64,000 bases of DNA from NCBI GenBank assembly GCA_039679385.1, contig JBDKVB010000074.1:45706-109705 (forward strand), written 5' to 3'. The notes under the pieces were generated by a model. It had not been told where the DNA came from. It saw only the letters and a program-made list of their open reading frames with translations, and did not search any database. Of this stretch, positions 43,523-51,821 are shown in pieces. Both the position numbers and the translations under genes were made by a program. The stretch's first letter is position 1; each line of letters starts with the position of its first letter. The stretch is from Armatimonadia bacterium. Its GTDB lineage: Bacteria > Armatimonadota > Zipacnadia > Zipacnadales > JABUFB01.

Positions 43523-43753
43523 ATGGCAAAGATGATCACCAAAGAGATGACACTGGCCGAAGTCCTCGAGATCAGCCCCGCGGCGCTGCAGATTCTCCTC
43601 GACGAGGGCATGTCGTGCATGGGCTGCAGCGTGGCCCGAATGGAGACGCTCGCAGAGGGCGCGACGACCCATGGCCTGGATCCCGATGCCCTGGTGGCGC
43701 GTCTGAACGAGCAGATCCAGAGTGCCGCGGCAGCCAAGGGTGAAGCCTCATGA
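43523..43753 (+). CDS. hybrid-cluster-protein-associated redox disulfide protein (DUF1858-like)
   Basis: 76 residues from ATG 43523; TTG 43517 has AGGAGG 9 nt upstream and is an equally good start. The small DUF1858/ScdA-N-type domain reads [25 protein letters not shown], split by [18 protein letters not shown], where CxxC is the redox disulfide or metal site. The TIGR03980-type family typically accompanies Hcp, which is also in this window. The stop overlaps the ATG of the TlpA-like gene (ATGA). Confidence 0.85.
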   Translation: MAKMITKEMTLAEVLEISPAALQILLDEGMSCMGCSVARMETLAEGATTHGLDPDALVARLNEQIQSAAAAKGEAS

Positions 43754-44421
43754 GAGCAATCTTGACCGTGAGTTTGCTGGCCCTGGTGGTTCTTGGGCTG
43801 GCTGGTTGCCCGATGCAGAAGCCGGACACGAGCGCTACCGAGAACTCTGCCTCTACGAGCGCTGAGGTCGCGCCTACCTTCTCCCAGGGCGTCCAGCAGA
43901 CGGACGACTTCGCCCCCGACTTCACCTTGAAGGACACCGAAGGTCAGGACGTGACCAAGGCCGACTTCAGCGGCAAGGTCCTGATCCTCGACTTCTGGGC
44001 GACCTGGTGTCAGCCGTGCAAGAAGAAGCTCGCGGCCTACGGGCCGATCCTGAACAGGTACGCGGATCAGGGCGTGGAGCTGCTGGCTGTGTCCCTCGAT
44101 TCCGGCCCCGAAGTGGCGGCCGGCTGGGCCAAGCAGAACAACTTCCCCTACCAGATCGCCATGTTCAGCGAGCAGATGCAGAAGGACTACTTCCCGGAGG
44201 CGACGGGATCGCTGGCCATTCCGCAGGTGCGGATCATCGACCGCGACGGGAACCTGCGGTTCAAGCTCGACTCCAAGAGCACGCCGGAGGACCTGGAACT
44301 GGCCTTGAAGGAACTGGTGGGCGAGAAGGTCGGCGGCGACCAGACTCTCGACCGTGGTGCGGTTGAGAACAGCCCGGAGCCGGCCGACGAGTCGACCTCT
44401 ACTGTCCCGATGGGTGGGTGA
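43750..44421 (+). CDS. TlpA/ResA-like thioredoxin-fold lipoprotein
   Basis: 223 residues, ATG 43750 overlapping the preceding stop. Lipoprotein signal peptide with lipobox LAGC (Cys20), a Ser/Thr-rich linker, then a thioredoxin fold: [37 protein letters not shown] with redox CQPC (about 83-86), [14 protein letters not shown] with the cis-Pro. Membrane-anchored, outside the cytoplasmic membrane, likely reducing cytochrome c or other disulfides. A strong terminator follows. Confidence 0.93.
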   Translation: MRAILTVSLLALVVLGLAGCPMQKPDTSATENSASTSAEVAPTFSQGVQQTDDFAPDFTLKDTEGQDVTKADFSGKVLILDFWATWCQPCKKKLAAYGPILNRYADQGVELLAVSLDSGPEVAAGWAKQNNFPYQIAMFSEQMQKDYFPEATGSLAIPQVRIIDRDGNLRFKLDSKSTPEDLELALKELVGEKVGGDQTLDRGAVENSPEPADESTSTVPMGG

Positions 44422-44476
44422 ACAGCCCGCCTCCCACGCTCCACCAGGTAGGTGGACACGGACGCAGAGCAATCCG

Positions 44477-44504
44477 GAAGGCCGGGGCACGATCCCCGGC
44501 CTTC
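44477..44504 (+). terminator. terminator after the TlpA-like gene
   Basis: A perfect 11-bp stem GAAGGCCGGGG / CCCCGGCCTTC, 6-nt loop, followed by TTCAT. It separates the redox pair from the NapH/G-like gene. Confidence 0.8.
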
Positions 44505-44528
44505 TTCATACGACACCGCAGGTGCGAT

Positions 44529-46049
44529 ATGCGAAACCCGCTCAAGGTCCTTCGCCGCACGGTCCAGGTGCTCGCACTCCTCGCTTTCCTCTTCCTGTTC
44601 TGGCAGACCCGTTGGCACGGCCAGGGCACCGGCTCTCCCCCACCCTTGTTCCTGCGACTTGGTCCGCTGACTGCCCTGACGGCCTGGCTGGCTCCGACGC
44701 CGACCTGGCTGCCGCTCTTTGTGCCCGCAGCAATCACCCTCCTGGTCACCGTGCTGCTGGGACGCGTGTTCTGCGGCTGGATCTGCCCGCTGGGGACCAC
44801 CCTCGACCTCAGCGACCACCTGCTGTGGCGCAAGCGCAGTCCACGCCCGGAGCTGAATCGGCCCACCTGGAAGTACTACCTGCTGGCGGCAGTCCTGGCT
44901 TCCGCCGTCTTCGGTGCGCAGCTTGGCTGGCTGCTCGACCCGATCCCCTTGCTCACTCGTACCCTCACGGTGGTTGCCTACCCGCTGGCCGTCGCCGCCT
45001 ACAACCTGGGCGTGACCGTCGGCCACCCGGTGTTGCAGGCCGTCGGCCTGTCCGCCTATCCGACCGACCGCGAGCCGGTCTTCGCGCTGAACCTCTTGGT
45101 CCTGGCGGTCTTCGTGGTAATCCTGGGCCTGGGAGCTTTGAGTCGCCGCTACTGGTGCCGGTCGCTTTGCCCCCTGGGAGCGCTGCTGGCCCTGGTGGGA
45201 CGCTTCAGCTTCCTGGGCCGCAAGGTTGACGGGTGCGTGAGCTGCAAGCGCTGTCAGGGCGAGTGCAAGATGGGCGCGATTCCTGCCCCGGGGGAGCCCT
45301 GCGAGGACTACCGGCGCACCGTCGCCGCCGAGTGTGTACAATGCTTCGACTGCCTGGTGTGCCCTCAAGAGGGCATCAGTGGCCTCGGCTTCAGCACCCG
45401 CAGCGGTGATGTGGACGAGAAGACCCACCTGAGCAAGCGGCGCTTCGTGGGAGCTCTCGGCCTGGGACTGCTCTACGGGGCCACGGCTGCCACCGGGGCT
45501 GGACGTCATGCCACTCACAGCCGCCTGCTGCGTCCACCGGGCGCCATCCTGCGCACTCCCTCGGGCCCGCGGAACATGTCGGAGAGCGAGTTCCGGAGCC
45601 TGTGCGTGCGTTGTGGCAACTGCATGAAGGCCTGCGTGACCGGCGGGCTGCAGCCGGCGGTCGTGGAAGCGGGCTTCGACGGGCTGTTCACGCCGATCCT
45701 CATACCGAAGCTGGGGCCTTGTGAGCAGAACTGCACGGCCTGCGGTCAGGTCTGCCCTACGGGAGCGCTGGGGCAGTTCCGCGTGGAGGAGAAGAAGCAG
45801 ATCCAGATCGGACTGGCGACCATCCACACCGACAAGTGCCTCTGCTGGCGGAAGGGCGACCTGTACAAGCTCTGCCTGGTCTGCGACGAGCAGTGCTCCT
45901 ATGACGCGGTGAAAGTGATCGAGTACGAGGGGCAGAAGCGTCCGGTGGTGGATGCGGACAAGTGCGTGGGCTGCGGGGTCTGCGAGAACAAGTGCCCCAG
46001 CAAGCCCGAGGCAGCGATCGTAGTCTACCGCCGCGACACGCGGGTGTAA
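44529..46049 (+). CDS. NapH-NapG-like fused membrane iron-sulfur protein
   Basis: 506 residues from ATG 44529 (AGGTG upstream); the frame upstream crosses the terminator and is rejected. The N-terminal half is NapH-like: four membrane segments with FCGWICPLGT and YWCRSLCPLGALLAL, then two [4Fe-4S] motifs CVSCKRCQGEC and CVQCFDCLVC. An internal Tat-like SKRRFVGALGLG follows. The C-terminal half is NapG/MauM-like: LLRPPGAI, CVRCGNCMKAC, CEQNCTACGQVC, CLVCDEQC, CVGCGVCENKC (four clusters). In Nap systems NapH and NapG are separate and pass quinol electrons to periplasmic reductase. Here they are one chain. No napA is in the window, so the electron acceptor is unknown. Confidence 0.85.
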   Translation: MRNPLKVLRRTVQVLALLAFLFLFWQTRWHGQGTGSPPPLFLRLGPLTALTAWLAPTPTWLPLFVPAAITLLVTVLLGRVFCGWICPLGTTLDLSDHLLWRKRSPRPELNRPTWKYYLLAAVLASAVFGAQLGWLLDPIPLLTRTLTVVAYPLAVAAYNLGVTVGHPVLQAVGLSAYPTDREPVFALNLLVLAVFVVILGLGALSRRYWCRSLCPLGALLALVGRFSFLGRKVDGCVSCKRCQGECKMGAIPAPGEPCEDYRRTVAAECVQCFDCLVCPQEGISGLGFSTRSGDVDEKTHLSKRRFVGALGLGLLYGATAATGAGRHATHSRLLRPPGAILRTPSGPRNMSESEFRSLCVRCGNCMKACVTGGLQPAVVEAGFDGLFTPILIPKLGPCEQNCTACGQVCPTGALGQFRVEEKKQIQIGLATIHTDKCLCWRKGDLYKLCLVCDEQCSYDAVKVIEYEGQKRPVVDADKCVGCGVCENKCPSKPEAAIVVYRRDTRV

Positions 46050-46079
46050 GGAGGGGCACGGACGGGGTTCACCTGCACC

Positions 46080-47102
46080 TTAGCCGACCTTCACGACCAC
46101 CTTGAAGGCTTCCTTGGAGGCCAGGAGGTCGAAGCCCCGCTGGGTCTCCGATAGCGGCACCACGTGCGTATAGTAGTCTCGCAGGCGCACGATGCCCCGG
46201 TCGACCAGCCATAGCAGGTGGTCGTGCGGTGCCCACTCCTGCGGGCCGAAGAACTCCACTGCCCACTCTCCCCGACCCATGGCGATGTCGATGGCACGCC
46301 GCTCCATGTCACCAGGCTCGCGGGTCGGCGCAATGCCATAGATGCCCAGCTTGCCGGTGCTGTTGAGCATGCGCAGGCCTAGCTCGACGAGCGAGTCGTC
46401 CCCGACAGCCTCCACCACTCGGTCGGCACCCTTGCCGCGCGTCCAATGCCGCACGACCTCCAGAGGATCGTCGCGGGTGATGTTGACGACGGCGTCGATG
46501 CCCAGACCAAGAGCCCGTGCCAGGGGCTCATCCCTGCGGCCCAGGACGATCACAGGAGAGCATCCCAGGAGCTTCGCGAAGTACCCAAAGGACACACCTA
46601 CCGGCCCGCTGCCCAGGACGACCAGGCTCTGGCCGCCTCCGACGCCCCAACGCTGCAGCCACGAGAGGGTCTCCTTCAGCGTCACGAGCATGGTCGCATC
46701 CACCGGGTCGTAGTCCGGGGGCACAATCTGGTGCATCTTGTTGCCGCCATGCACGGGGTCCTGGAGGACTCCGTACTCGGCGATGCCGCCATACATGCAG
46801 TTGAGGCCGACGTTCTCCTCCGGTCGGTAGCTCGCGCCCGGCCGGATCACCAGATCGCCCTCCTCGAAGGACTCCACCTTGCTGCCGCACTCCACCACTC
46901 GGCCAACCGATTCATGGCCCAGGATGCCCGGGTAAGCATCGGCGCCCTTGTAGCGGAAGTGGCCATCGAGGATCTTGCGGTCGGTGCTGTTGCAGATGCC
47001 ACAGGCGAGGATCTTCACCAGGCACTGCGTCTCCGTGTAGGTGGGCATGGGCACCTCGCGCACTGCGAGGACGCCGGGCTTCTCGACGACGGCGGCAAGC
47101 AT
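46080..47102 (-). CDS. zinc-dependent alcohol/sorbitol dehydrogenase-like protein
   Basis: 340 residues, ATG 47102 with GGAGG 5 nt upstream. GroES-like domain with the catalytic zinc site CGICNSTD (Cys about 36) and GHESVGRVVECG (His-Glu). The Rossmann domain has VLGSGPVGVSFGYFAKLLGC. The four-Cys structural-zinc lobe is missing (LNCMYGGIAEYG), as in some short-loop members. Oxidises an alcohol or polyol with NAD(P). Starts 51 nt after cysK ends, co-directional. Confidence 0.87.
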   Translation of the reverse strand: MLAAVVEKPGVLAVREVPMPTYTETQCLVKILACGICNSTDRKILDGHFRYKGADAYPGILGHESVGRVVECGSKVESFEEGDLVIRPGASYRPEENVGLNCMYGGIAEYGVLQDPVHGGNKMHQIVPPDYDPVDATMLVTLKETLSWLQRWGVGGGQSLVVLGSGPVGVSFGYFAKLLGCSPVIVLGRRDEPLARALGLGIDAVVNITRDDPLEVVRHWTRGKGADRVVEAVGDDSLVELGLRMLNSTGKLGIYGIAPTREPGDMERRAIDIAMGRGEWAVEFFGPQEWAPHDHLLWLVDRGIVRLRDYYTHVVPLSETQRGFDLLASKEAFKVVVKVG

Positions 47103-47152
47103 GGGAGCCTCCAGGAAGACACGCGTCGGGATCTGGGCACGGCAGGCAGGGA

Positions 47153-48091
47153 CTACGCCTCGGAGAAGGGCGGGCCACTGAGGTAGCGCTCGCCCGAATC
47201 GGGCAGGATGACGACGATCAGCTTGTCGGCGTTCTCGGGCCGACGGCCAAGCTCAATCGCGCCGCAGACCGCAGCGCCGGCGGAGATGCCCACGAGGATG
47301 CCCTCTTCGCGGGCCAGGCGCAGGGCCATTTCCAGGGCGTCCTGTGAGCGCACCGGGAGGACCTCGTCGAGGATCTCACGGTTGAGGATCTCCGGGATGA
47401 AGTTGGCGCCGATGCCCTGGATCCCGTGCGGTCCGGGCTGATTGCCGGAGAGTAGAGCGGACTCGGCGGGTTCAACGGCCACGGCCTGCAGCCCGGATTT
47501 GAGCGGCTTGAGGGCCTCGGCGATGCCGGTGATGGTGCCGCCGGTGCCGACACCTGCCACCACGATGTCCACACGACCGTCCGTATCCTCCCAGATCTCG
47601 GGGCCGGTGGTCTCGCGATGGATCTGCGGGTTGGCCGGATTGGCGAACTGCATGGGCATGAAGGACTTCGGGTACTCGGCCATGAGCTGCTCGGCCTTCG
47701 CGATGGCGCCGCGCATCCCCTCAGAGCCGGGGGTCAGCACGACCTCGGCGCCCAGGGCCTTGAGCAGTGACCGCCGCTCGACGCTCATGGTCTCCGGCAG
47801 GGTCAGGATACAGTGGTAGCCCCGGGCAGCGGCGGCACCCGCCAGACCGATACCCGTGTTGCCGCTGGTGGGCTCGATGATCACGGTGTCGTGGTCGAGT
47901 CGGCCTTCGCACTCGGCGGCCTCAATCATCGACACACCGATGCGGCACTTGACGCTTCCCCAGGGGTTCTCTTTCTCCAGCTTCCCGACGATCTGTGCCA
48001 CACAGCCTTCTGTCACGCGGCGAATCCGCACGAGCGGGGTGTGGCCGATCAACTGCGTCATGTCCTCGGCAATTCGCGGACGTTCACGCAT
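47153..48091 (-). CDS. cysK: cysteine synthase A (O-acetylserine sulfhydrylase)
   Basis: 312 residues. PLP fold type [12 protein letters not shown] near the N-terminus, the PLP lysine in [17 protein letters not shown] (Lys about 48), the substrate loop [25 protein letters not shown] for phosphate binding, GISAGAAV and [15 protein letters not shown] is the CysK form. It makes cysteine from O-acetylserine and sulfide. Full length. Confidence 0.95.
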   Translation of the reverse strand: MRERPRIAEDMTQLIGHTPLVRIRRVTEGCVAQIVGKLEKENPWGSVKCRIGVSMIEAAECEGRLDHDTVIIEPTSGNTGIGLAGAAAARGYHCILTLPETMSVERRSLLKALGAEVVLTPGSEGMRGAIAKAEQLMAEYPKSFMPMQFANPANPQIHRETTGPEIWEDTDGRVDIVVAGVGTGGTITGIAEALKPLKSGLQAVAVEPAESALLSGNQPGPHGIQGIGANFIPEILNREILDEVLPVRSQDALEMALRLAREEGILVGISAGAAVCGAIELGRRPENADKLIVVILPDSGERYLSGPPFSEA

Positions 48092-48265
48092 GGAAGAGTC
48101 CCTCCTTAGCTGGCTCCATTATGCGCCGGAAGGCAGAGGTCGTCAAAGGGGCAAGGGAGCTCGCGGGCACCGGGATTCGCCTTCGCTCGTTGCCGATGCG
48201 GAGGCAGGAGTGAGAGAGCCCTGTTGGCCGACGCCACGCTGTCCTGAGCAGAAATCACCGTCTGC

Positions 48266-48294
48266 TTGACTCGGTGGTACTGGTCATATATGCT
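48266..48294 (+). promoter_or_regulatory. promoter of the sensor kinase gene
   Basis: TTGACT (48266-48271), a 17-nt spacer and TATGCT (48289-48294), start near 48301. A G9 tract (48333-48341) follows just before the ATG. Confidence 0.6.
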
Positions 48295-48342
48295 CGGCAT
48301 ACATTCCTTGGCCGGGCCTCTTGCCTGGCCGTGGGGGGGGGA

Positions 48343-50154
48343 ATGACAAGGATGAGCTTTTCTGATTCCATTGCGCTGCACCTTGCCGGGGCCAAGAGAT
48401 GCAGCCTGGGGCGGACGCTTGCACGCCTGCCCTTTGCCCGGAAACTGATTCTGGCCTTCGCCGTGGCGATTGGCGTGCCACTGGTCGGCTATGCCTTCGT
48501 TGTGGACAGCCTGACGCGCGTGCGGCTGGATGCGATCGACGAGTCTGCGCTGCGCCAGAGCTTGCTAGTCGCCGAGCAACACGTAGAAGCCCAGGGCGTT
48601 GAGCTTCTCTACGAGACCACGATGGGGGCTGCCGACAGGCAGTTGGGCCAGGCCTGCTTTGCGGGCTCGCACGCCGACGAGGAGAGCTGTCTTCGACAGT
48701 ATGCTCAAGACCACCAGATCAGTGCCGCTGCGCTGGTGTACGACGGGTCCGACGCTTCGCCTGTGCTTTCCGGTGAGGACCTTGCGCTCAATGCGGCAAT
48801 AGCTTCTGCACCTTGGGTGCAGACTGCCGCACAGGGCCGAGCCGCCTGGGGGATTCTCCCCTACAAGACGGAGCTTACTCTCGTGGCAGCGGCCCCGGTG
48901 CTGGTCTCGGGGTCTGTCCTTCCCGGGCACGTCTTCGCGGTGGGCCGCAGGCTCAGGGCAGCGGAGCTTGAGGACTACCTGGGACTGGCCTCCTGCCGGG
49001 CCTCGGTGCGGTCTTTGAGCGCACAGGAGACGCAGCGGCACGTCAAGCCTCGCGGGCCGGCCGGACCCTCCGGCTTCGCGCACACTGGCCTGGACGTTCG
49101 GATCCTGCGCAACGGGGTGCAGGCCCAGTCGGTGCTCTATGGACTGGCCAGGGAGGCACCGGCTGCCCTGGTGAGCGTGTCGATGAACCGTTCGGCGCTC
49201 CCGGGCCGTGGGCCCAGCTACGGGATCGCTGCGCTGTGTGCCTTTGCCTGTGCCCTTCTGTTGGGGGCGCTGCTTACCAGTCTGGTGAGCGCCTGGGTTG
49301 CACGGCCGCTCGCCGAGCTGCGAGTTCGGGCAGAGGCACTGGCGGAAGGCAGGCGTGACACCCGGCCGGTGGAAGTGCTGACCGATGACGCCCTTGGCCG
49401 CGTCGGCTCGGCCTTCAACTACATGATGGCCAACCTCGACCAGGCCCAGCGGCAGGTTCTGCACAGCGAGCGCCTGGCTATGGCCGGTAAGATGGCGGCT
49501 TCCATCGCGCACGAAGTCCGCAATGTGCTGTCGCCGATCCAGTTGCGCGCCGAGATGCTTCTGCAGGGCGTCCAGGATCCCCTGGCTCGTGAGAGCCTCC
49601 ATGGGATGCGCGACGAAATCCGGCGAAGTACCGCACTGTTGCGCAGTCTCCTGGACTTCGCACGCAGCGACACGGAGACCTTCCGACCCGTGGTCGTCTC
49701 CGATGTCTTGCAGAAGGTCATCACACTGGTCGGCCCCCAGGCGAGGAAGGCAGCGGTGCGCTTCTCGCTGCAAGACAGCACCACGGACTGCCGGGTGTGG
49801 GGCGACCAAGCAGAGCTTCTGCAGATGTGCGTGAACCTCCTCAACAATGCCCTCGAGGCGGGGGCCAAGAACGTCACCCTTGCCGCCGAGACGCGGTCGG
49901 ACAGCGTGCGACTGGTGGTCGCCGACGACGGACCGGGGATGGACGAGACCACGCGTGACCACGCCCTGGAGCCCTTCTATACGACCAAACCGGCCGGTCA
50001 GGGGACCGGACTCGGACTGAGCATCTGTCAGAGCGTTGTAAACGGCCACGGGGGGACCATCGTCGTCGAAAGCACAAAGGACGTGGGAACCCGCATGGTC
50101 GTCACTCTTCCCATCCTGGAGATCAACGGTGCACACCCGAGTTCTGGTTATTGA
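48343..50154 (+). CDS. membrane sensor histidine kinase
   Basis: 603 residues from ATG 48343 (a G-rich RBS; ATG 48352 is the next choice). A transmembrane helix (about 25-45), a ~250-residue extracytoplasmic sensor region with no recognised ligand site, a second helix (about 285-310), HAMP (ARPLAELRVRAEALAEG), then HisKA with phospho-His in SIAHEVRNVLSPIQLRAEM. The HATPase has NLLNNALEAG, DDGPGMDE and GTGLGLSICQSVVNGHGG. It overlaps the next gene, its response regulator. The signal is unknown. Confidence 0.92.
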   Translation: MTRMSFSDSIALHLAGAKRCSLGRTLARLPFARKLILAFAVAIGVPLVGYAFVVDSLTRVRLDAIDESALRQSLLVAEQHVEAQGVELLYETTMGAADRQLGQACFAGSHADEESCLRQYAQDHQISAAALVYDGSDASPVLSGEDLALNAAIASAPWVQTAAQGRAAWGILPYKTELTLVAAAPVLVSGSVLPGHVFAVGRRLRAAELEDYLGLASCRASVRSLSAQETQRHVKPRGPAGPSGFAHTGLDVRILRNGVQAQSVLYGLAREAPAALVSVSMNRSALPGRGPSYGIAALCAFACALLLGALLTSLVSAWVARPLAELRVRAEALAEGRRDTRPVEVLTDDALGRVGSAFNYMMANLDQAQRQVLHSERLAMAGKMAASIAHEVRNVLSPIQLRAEMLLQGVQDPLARESLHGMRDEIRRSTALLRSLLDFARSDTETFRPVVVSDVLQKVITLVGPQARKAAVRFSLQDSTTDCRVWGDQAELLQMCVNLLNNALEAGAKNVTLAAETRSDSVRLVVADDGPGMDETTRDHALEPFYTTKPAGQGTGLGLSICQSVVNGHGGTIVVESTKDVGTRMVVTLPILEINGAHPSSGY

Positions 50155-50512
50155 CGACGAGGAAGCCTTGCTGGAGATGCTGGAGGCGGCCCTGGGCCTG
50201 ATGGGATGTCAGGCCGTTACAGCCCCATGCCTTGCACGAGGTCGCGAGCGGGCCCAGGACGGGCAGTTCGACCTGGTGCTGCTCGACAATCACTTCCCCG
50301 ATGGCCATGCCGACGCAATGATGCCGGTGCTCGCCGACGCTCAGCCGCAAGCCCCGGTCGTGATCATCACCGCCAACGACACGGATGCGCATGTGCAGCA
50401 GGCCCTGCGGCTGGGAGCGGCCGAAGTGCTCAGCAAGCCCTTCGGGCTCGATGAACTGGGTGAGGTCGTACAACGCTACTGTGCAAGCCAGGAGGCCAAG
50501 GGCGTTGCCTGA
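50129..50512 (+). CDS. stand-alone response regulator receiver
   Basis: 127 residues from GTG 50129, overlapping the kinase by 26 nt. Receiver domain only: acidic pair IDDEEALLE, phospho-Asp in VLLDNHFPDG, switch Thr in ITANDTD and Lys in LSKPFGL. No DNA-binding output, so it likely relays phosphate to a phosphotransfer protein or acts by protein binding. It is encoded with the sensor kinase and followed by a strong terminator. Confidence 0.92.
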   Translation: MHTRVLVIDDEEALLEMLEAALGLMGCQAVTAPCLARGRERAQDGQFDLVLLDNHFPDGHADAMMPVLADAQPQAPVVIITANDTDAHVQQALRLGAAEVLSKPFGLDELGEVVQRYCASQEAKGVA

Positions 50513-50535
50513 AAGTCGTGACCGTCCCCCACGAG

Positions 50536-50570
50536 ACAGACGCCCGGCCTCGAGCAGGCCGGGCGTCTGT
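50536..50570. terminator. strong bidirectional terminator
   Basis: A perfect 15-bp stem ACAGACGCCCGGCCT (50536-50550) / its complement (50556-50570), 5-nt loop CGAGC, T-rich GTTTGT after it. It sits between the response regulator and the convergent UroD-like gene. Confidence 0.88.
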
Positions 50571-50595
50571 GTTTGTGCCTCGTTTGCACGCGCTG

Positions 50596-51669
50596 TCAGC
50601 TATACGCGCCGAACTCCTCCACTGCGGCCAGCATCGCCCGGTAGTTCCCTATCGGCACGTACTCGGTCACGCTGTTGCTGCTGCTGACAACGTAGCCGCC
50701 GCCGGGGGCGCAGGTCTCGATGCGCCGACGTACCTCCTCGCGCACTTCCTCCGGTGTGCCCCTGGTCAGGGTGTAGCCCAGATCAATGTTGCCGATCACG
50801 CAGACGCGCCCGGCCAGGTGACGCTTGACCCGGACAATATCCATCGCTTTGGGCTCGATGGGATGCAGCGCGTTAATCCCCAGCCCGGCCATCTCGTCCA
50901 TGATCTCCCACAGGTTCCCATCGGAGTGGAACACGAAGGCCTTCGGTGGGTCGTAGCTTCGGCACAGCTCAGCGATCTGCGCATAGTAGGGGAATACCAT
51001 CTCGCGCAGGAACCGTGGGTTGACCATCAGGCCGGAGTAGTAGGCGAGGTCGTCACCAAGCCAGACGAACTGCACCCGCTCATACTCGAAGGCACGCCGG
51101 AGGAACTCGAGGTAGACCTGCCCCGTGTGGTCGATGACACGGCGCACAAAGTCGGGGCGCTCGAGGAGGCCGAAGCTGAAGGCCTCGAAACCCATCAGCA
51201 TCCAGGCGCGCTCGAAGATTCCGCCGCCTTTGAGGCTGGTCGCCAGTTGCATGGAAGCCGGAAGCAGCTCCTGCGCCATCTCGATCCACTCGTAGGTGGC
51301 GCTGGCTGGGTCAGGCCAGGGGAACCGGTCAAGGTCATCCTCGGTGCGCAGCAGGCCTTCGTGAGTCATGGCCCAGTTGCGTTGCCGCAACTCCGGTGAC
51401 CCGGTGGCATAGGCGAAGGTGGCCGGCTGCCACTGCTCGCCATAGTTGACCATCGGAGCGACGCGCACGAAGTCGTAGCCCGCACGGTAACTGAACTCGA
51501 TGTCCTTCTCCAGGTAGCCTCGCGGGTCTTTCGACAGTGAGGGCAGCTTCTCGCCCAGGAAGGCTTCCTTGATGAAGTCCTCGCACTTGAGCTCGGCCGT
51601 CGGCACGCGGTCGGGCTGTCCGCAGAAGAGGGCTGTGCGCAGGCGTTCGAAGTCGGGCTGCCTTGTCAT
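50596..51669 (-). CDS. uroporphyrinogen decarboxylase-like (UroD) family protein, second copy
   Basis: 357 residues from ATG 51669 (AGGTGAG upstream); the frame extends to 51906 with no family signal. UroD TIM barrel: RLRTALFCGQPDRVPTAELK at the N-terminus, AGYDFVRVAPMVNYG, FVWLGDDLAYYSGLMVNP, FVFHSDGNLWEIMDEMAG, INALHPIEPKAMD and ending GGGYVVSSSNSVTEYV. Like the copy at 5137-6294 it belongs to the non-haem UroD/methyltransferase-like group. The substrate is unknown; a His in FHSDGN is in the position often used for metal or substrate. Confidence 0.85.
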   Translation of the reverse strand: MTRQPDFERLRTALFCGQPDRVPTAELKCEDFIKEAFLGEKLPSLSKDPRGYLEKDIEFSYRAGYDFVRVAPMVNYGEQWQPATFAYATGSPELRQRNWAMTHEGLLRTEDDLDRFPWPDPASATYEWIEMAQELLPASMQLATSLKGGGIFERAWMLMGFEAFSFGLLERPDFVRRVIDHTGQVYLEFLRRAFEYERVQFVWLGDDLAYYSGLMVNPRFLREMVFPYYAQIAELCRSYDPPKAFVFHSDGNLWEIMDEMAGLGINALHPIEPKAMDIVRVKRHLAGRVCVIGNIDLGYTLTRGTPEEVREEVRRRIETCAPGGGYVVSSSNSVTEYVPIGNYRAMLAAVEEFGAYS

Positions 51670-51821
51670 AGGCTCACCTGGAGGCGGTCCCCTCCCGGGG
51701 CACGCGAGAGATGTCGACAGATTCCTCTGCACCGTGACAGTCACCTGCCTGCGGGAGCTGAGGGTGCTCACTTGGTTGACGTCAACCCGCGGAGTGCGTA
51801 TCCTTGGAGACGATTGGTGAT

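Noticed and set aside
44187..45827. 546-residue minus-strand open frame
   Set aside because: Antisense to the NapH/G-like gene, Gln/Gly/Arg-rich, no domains.
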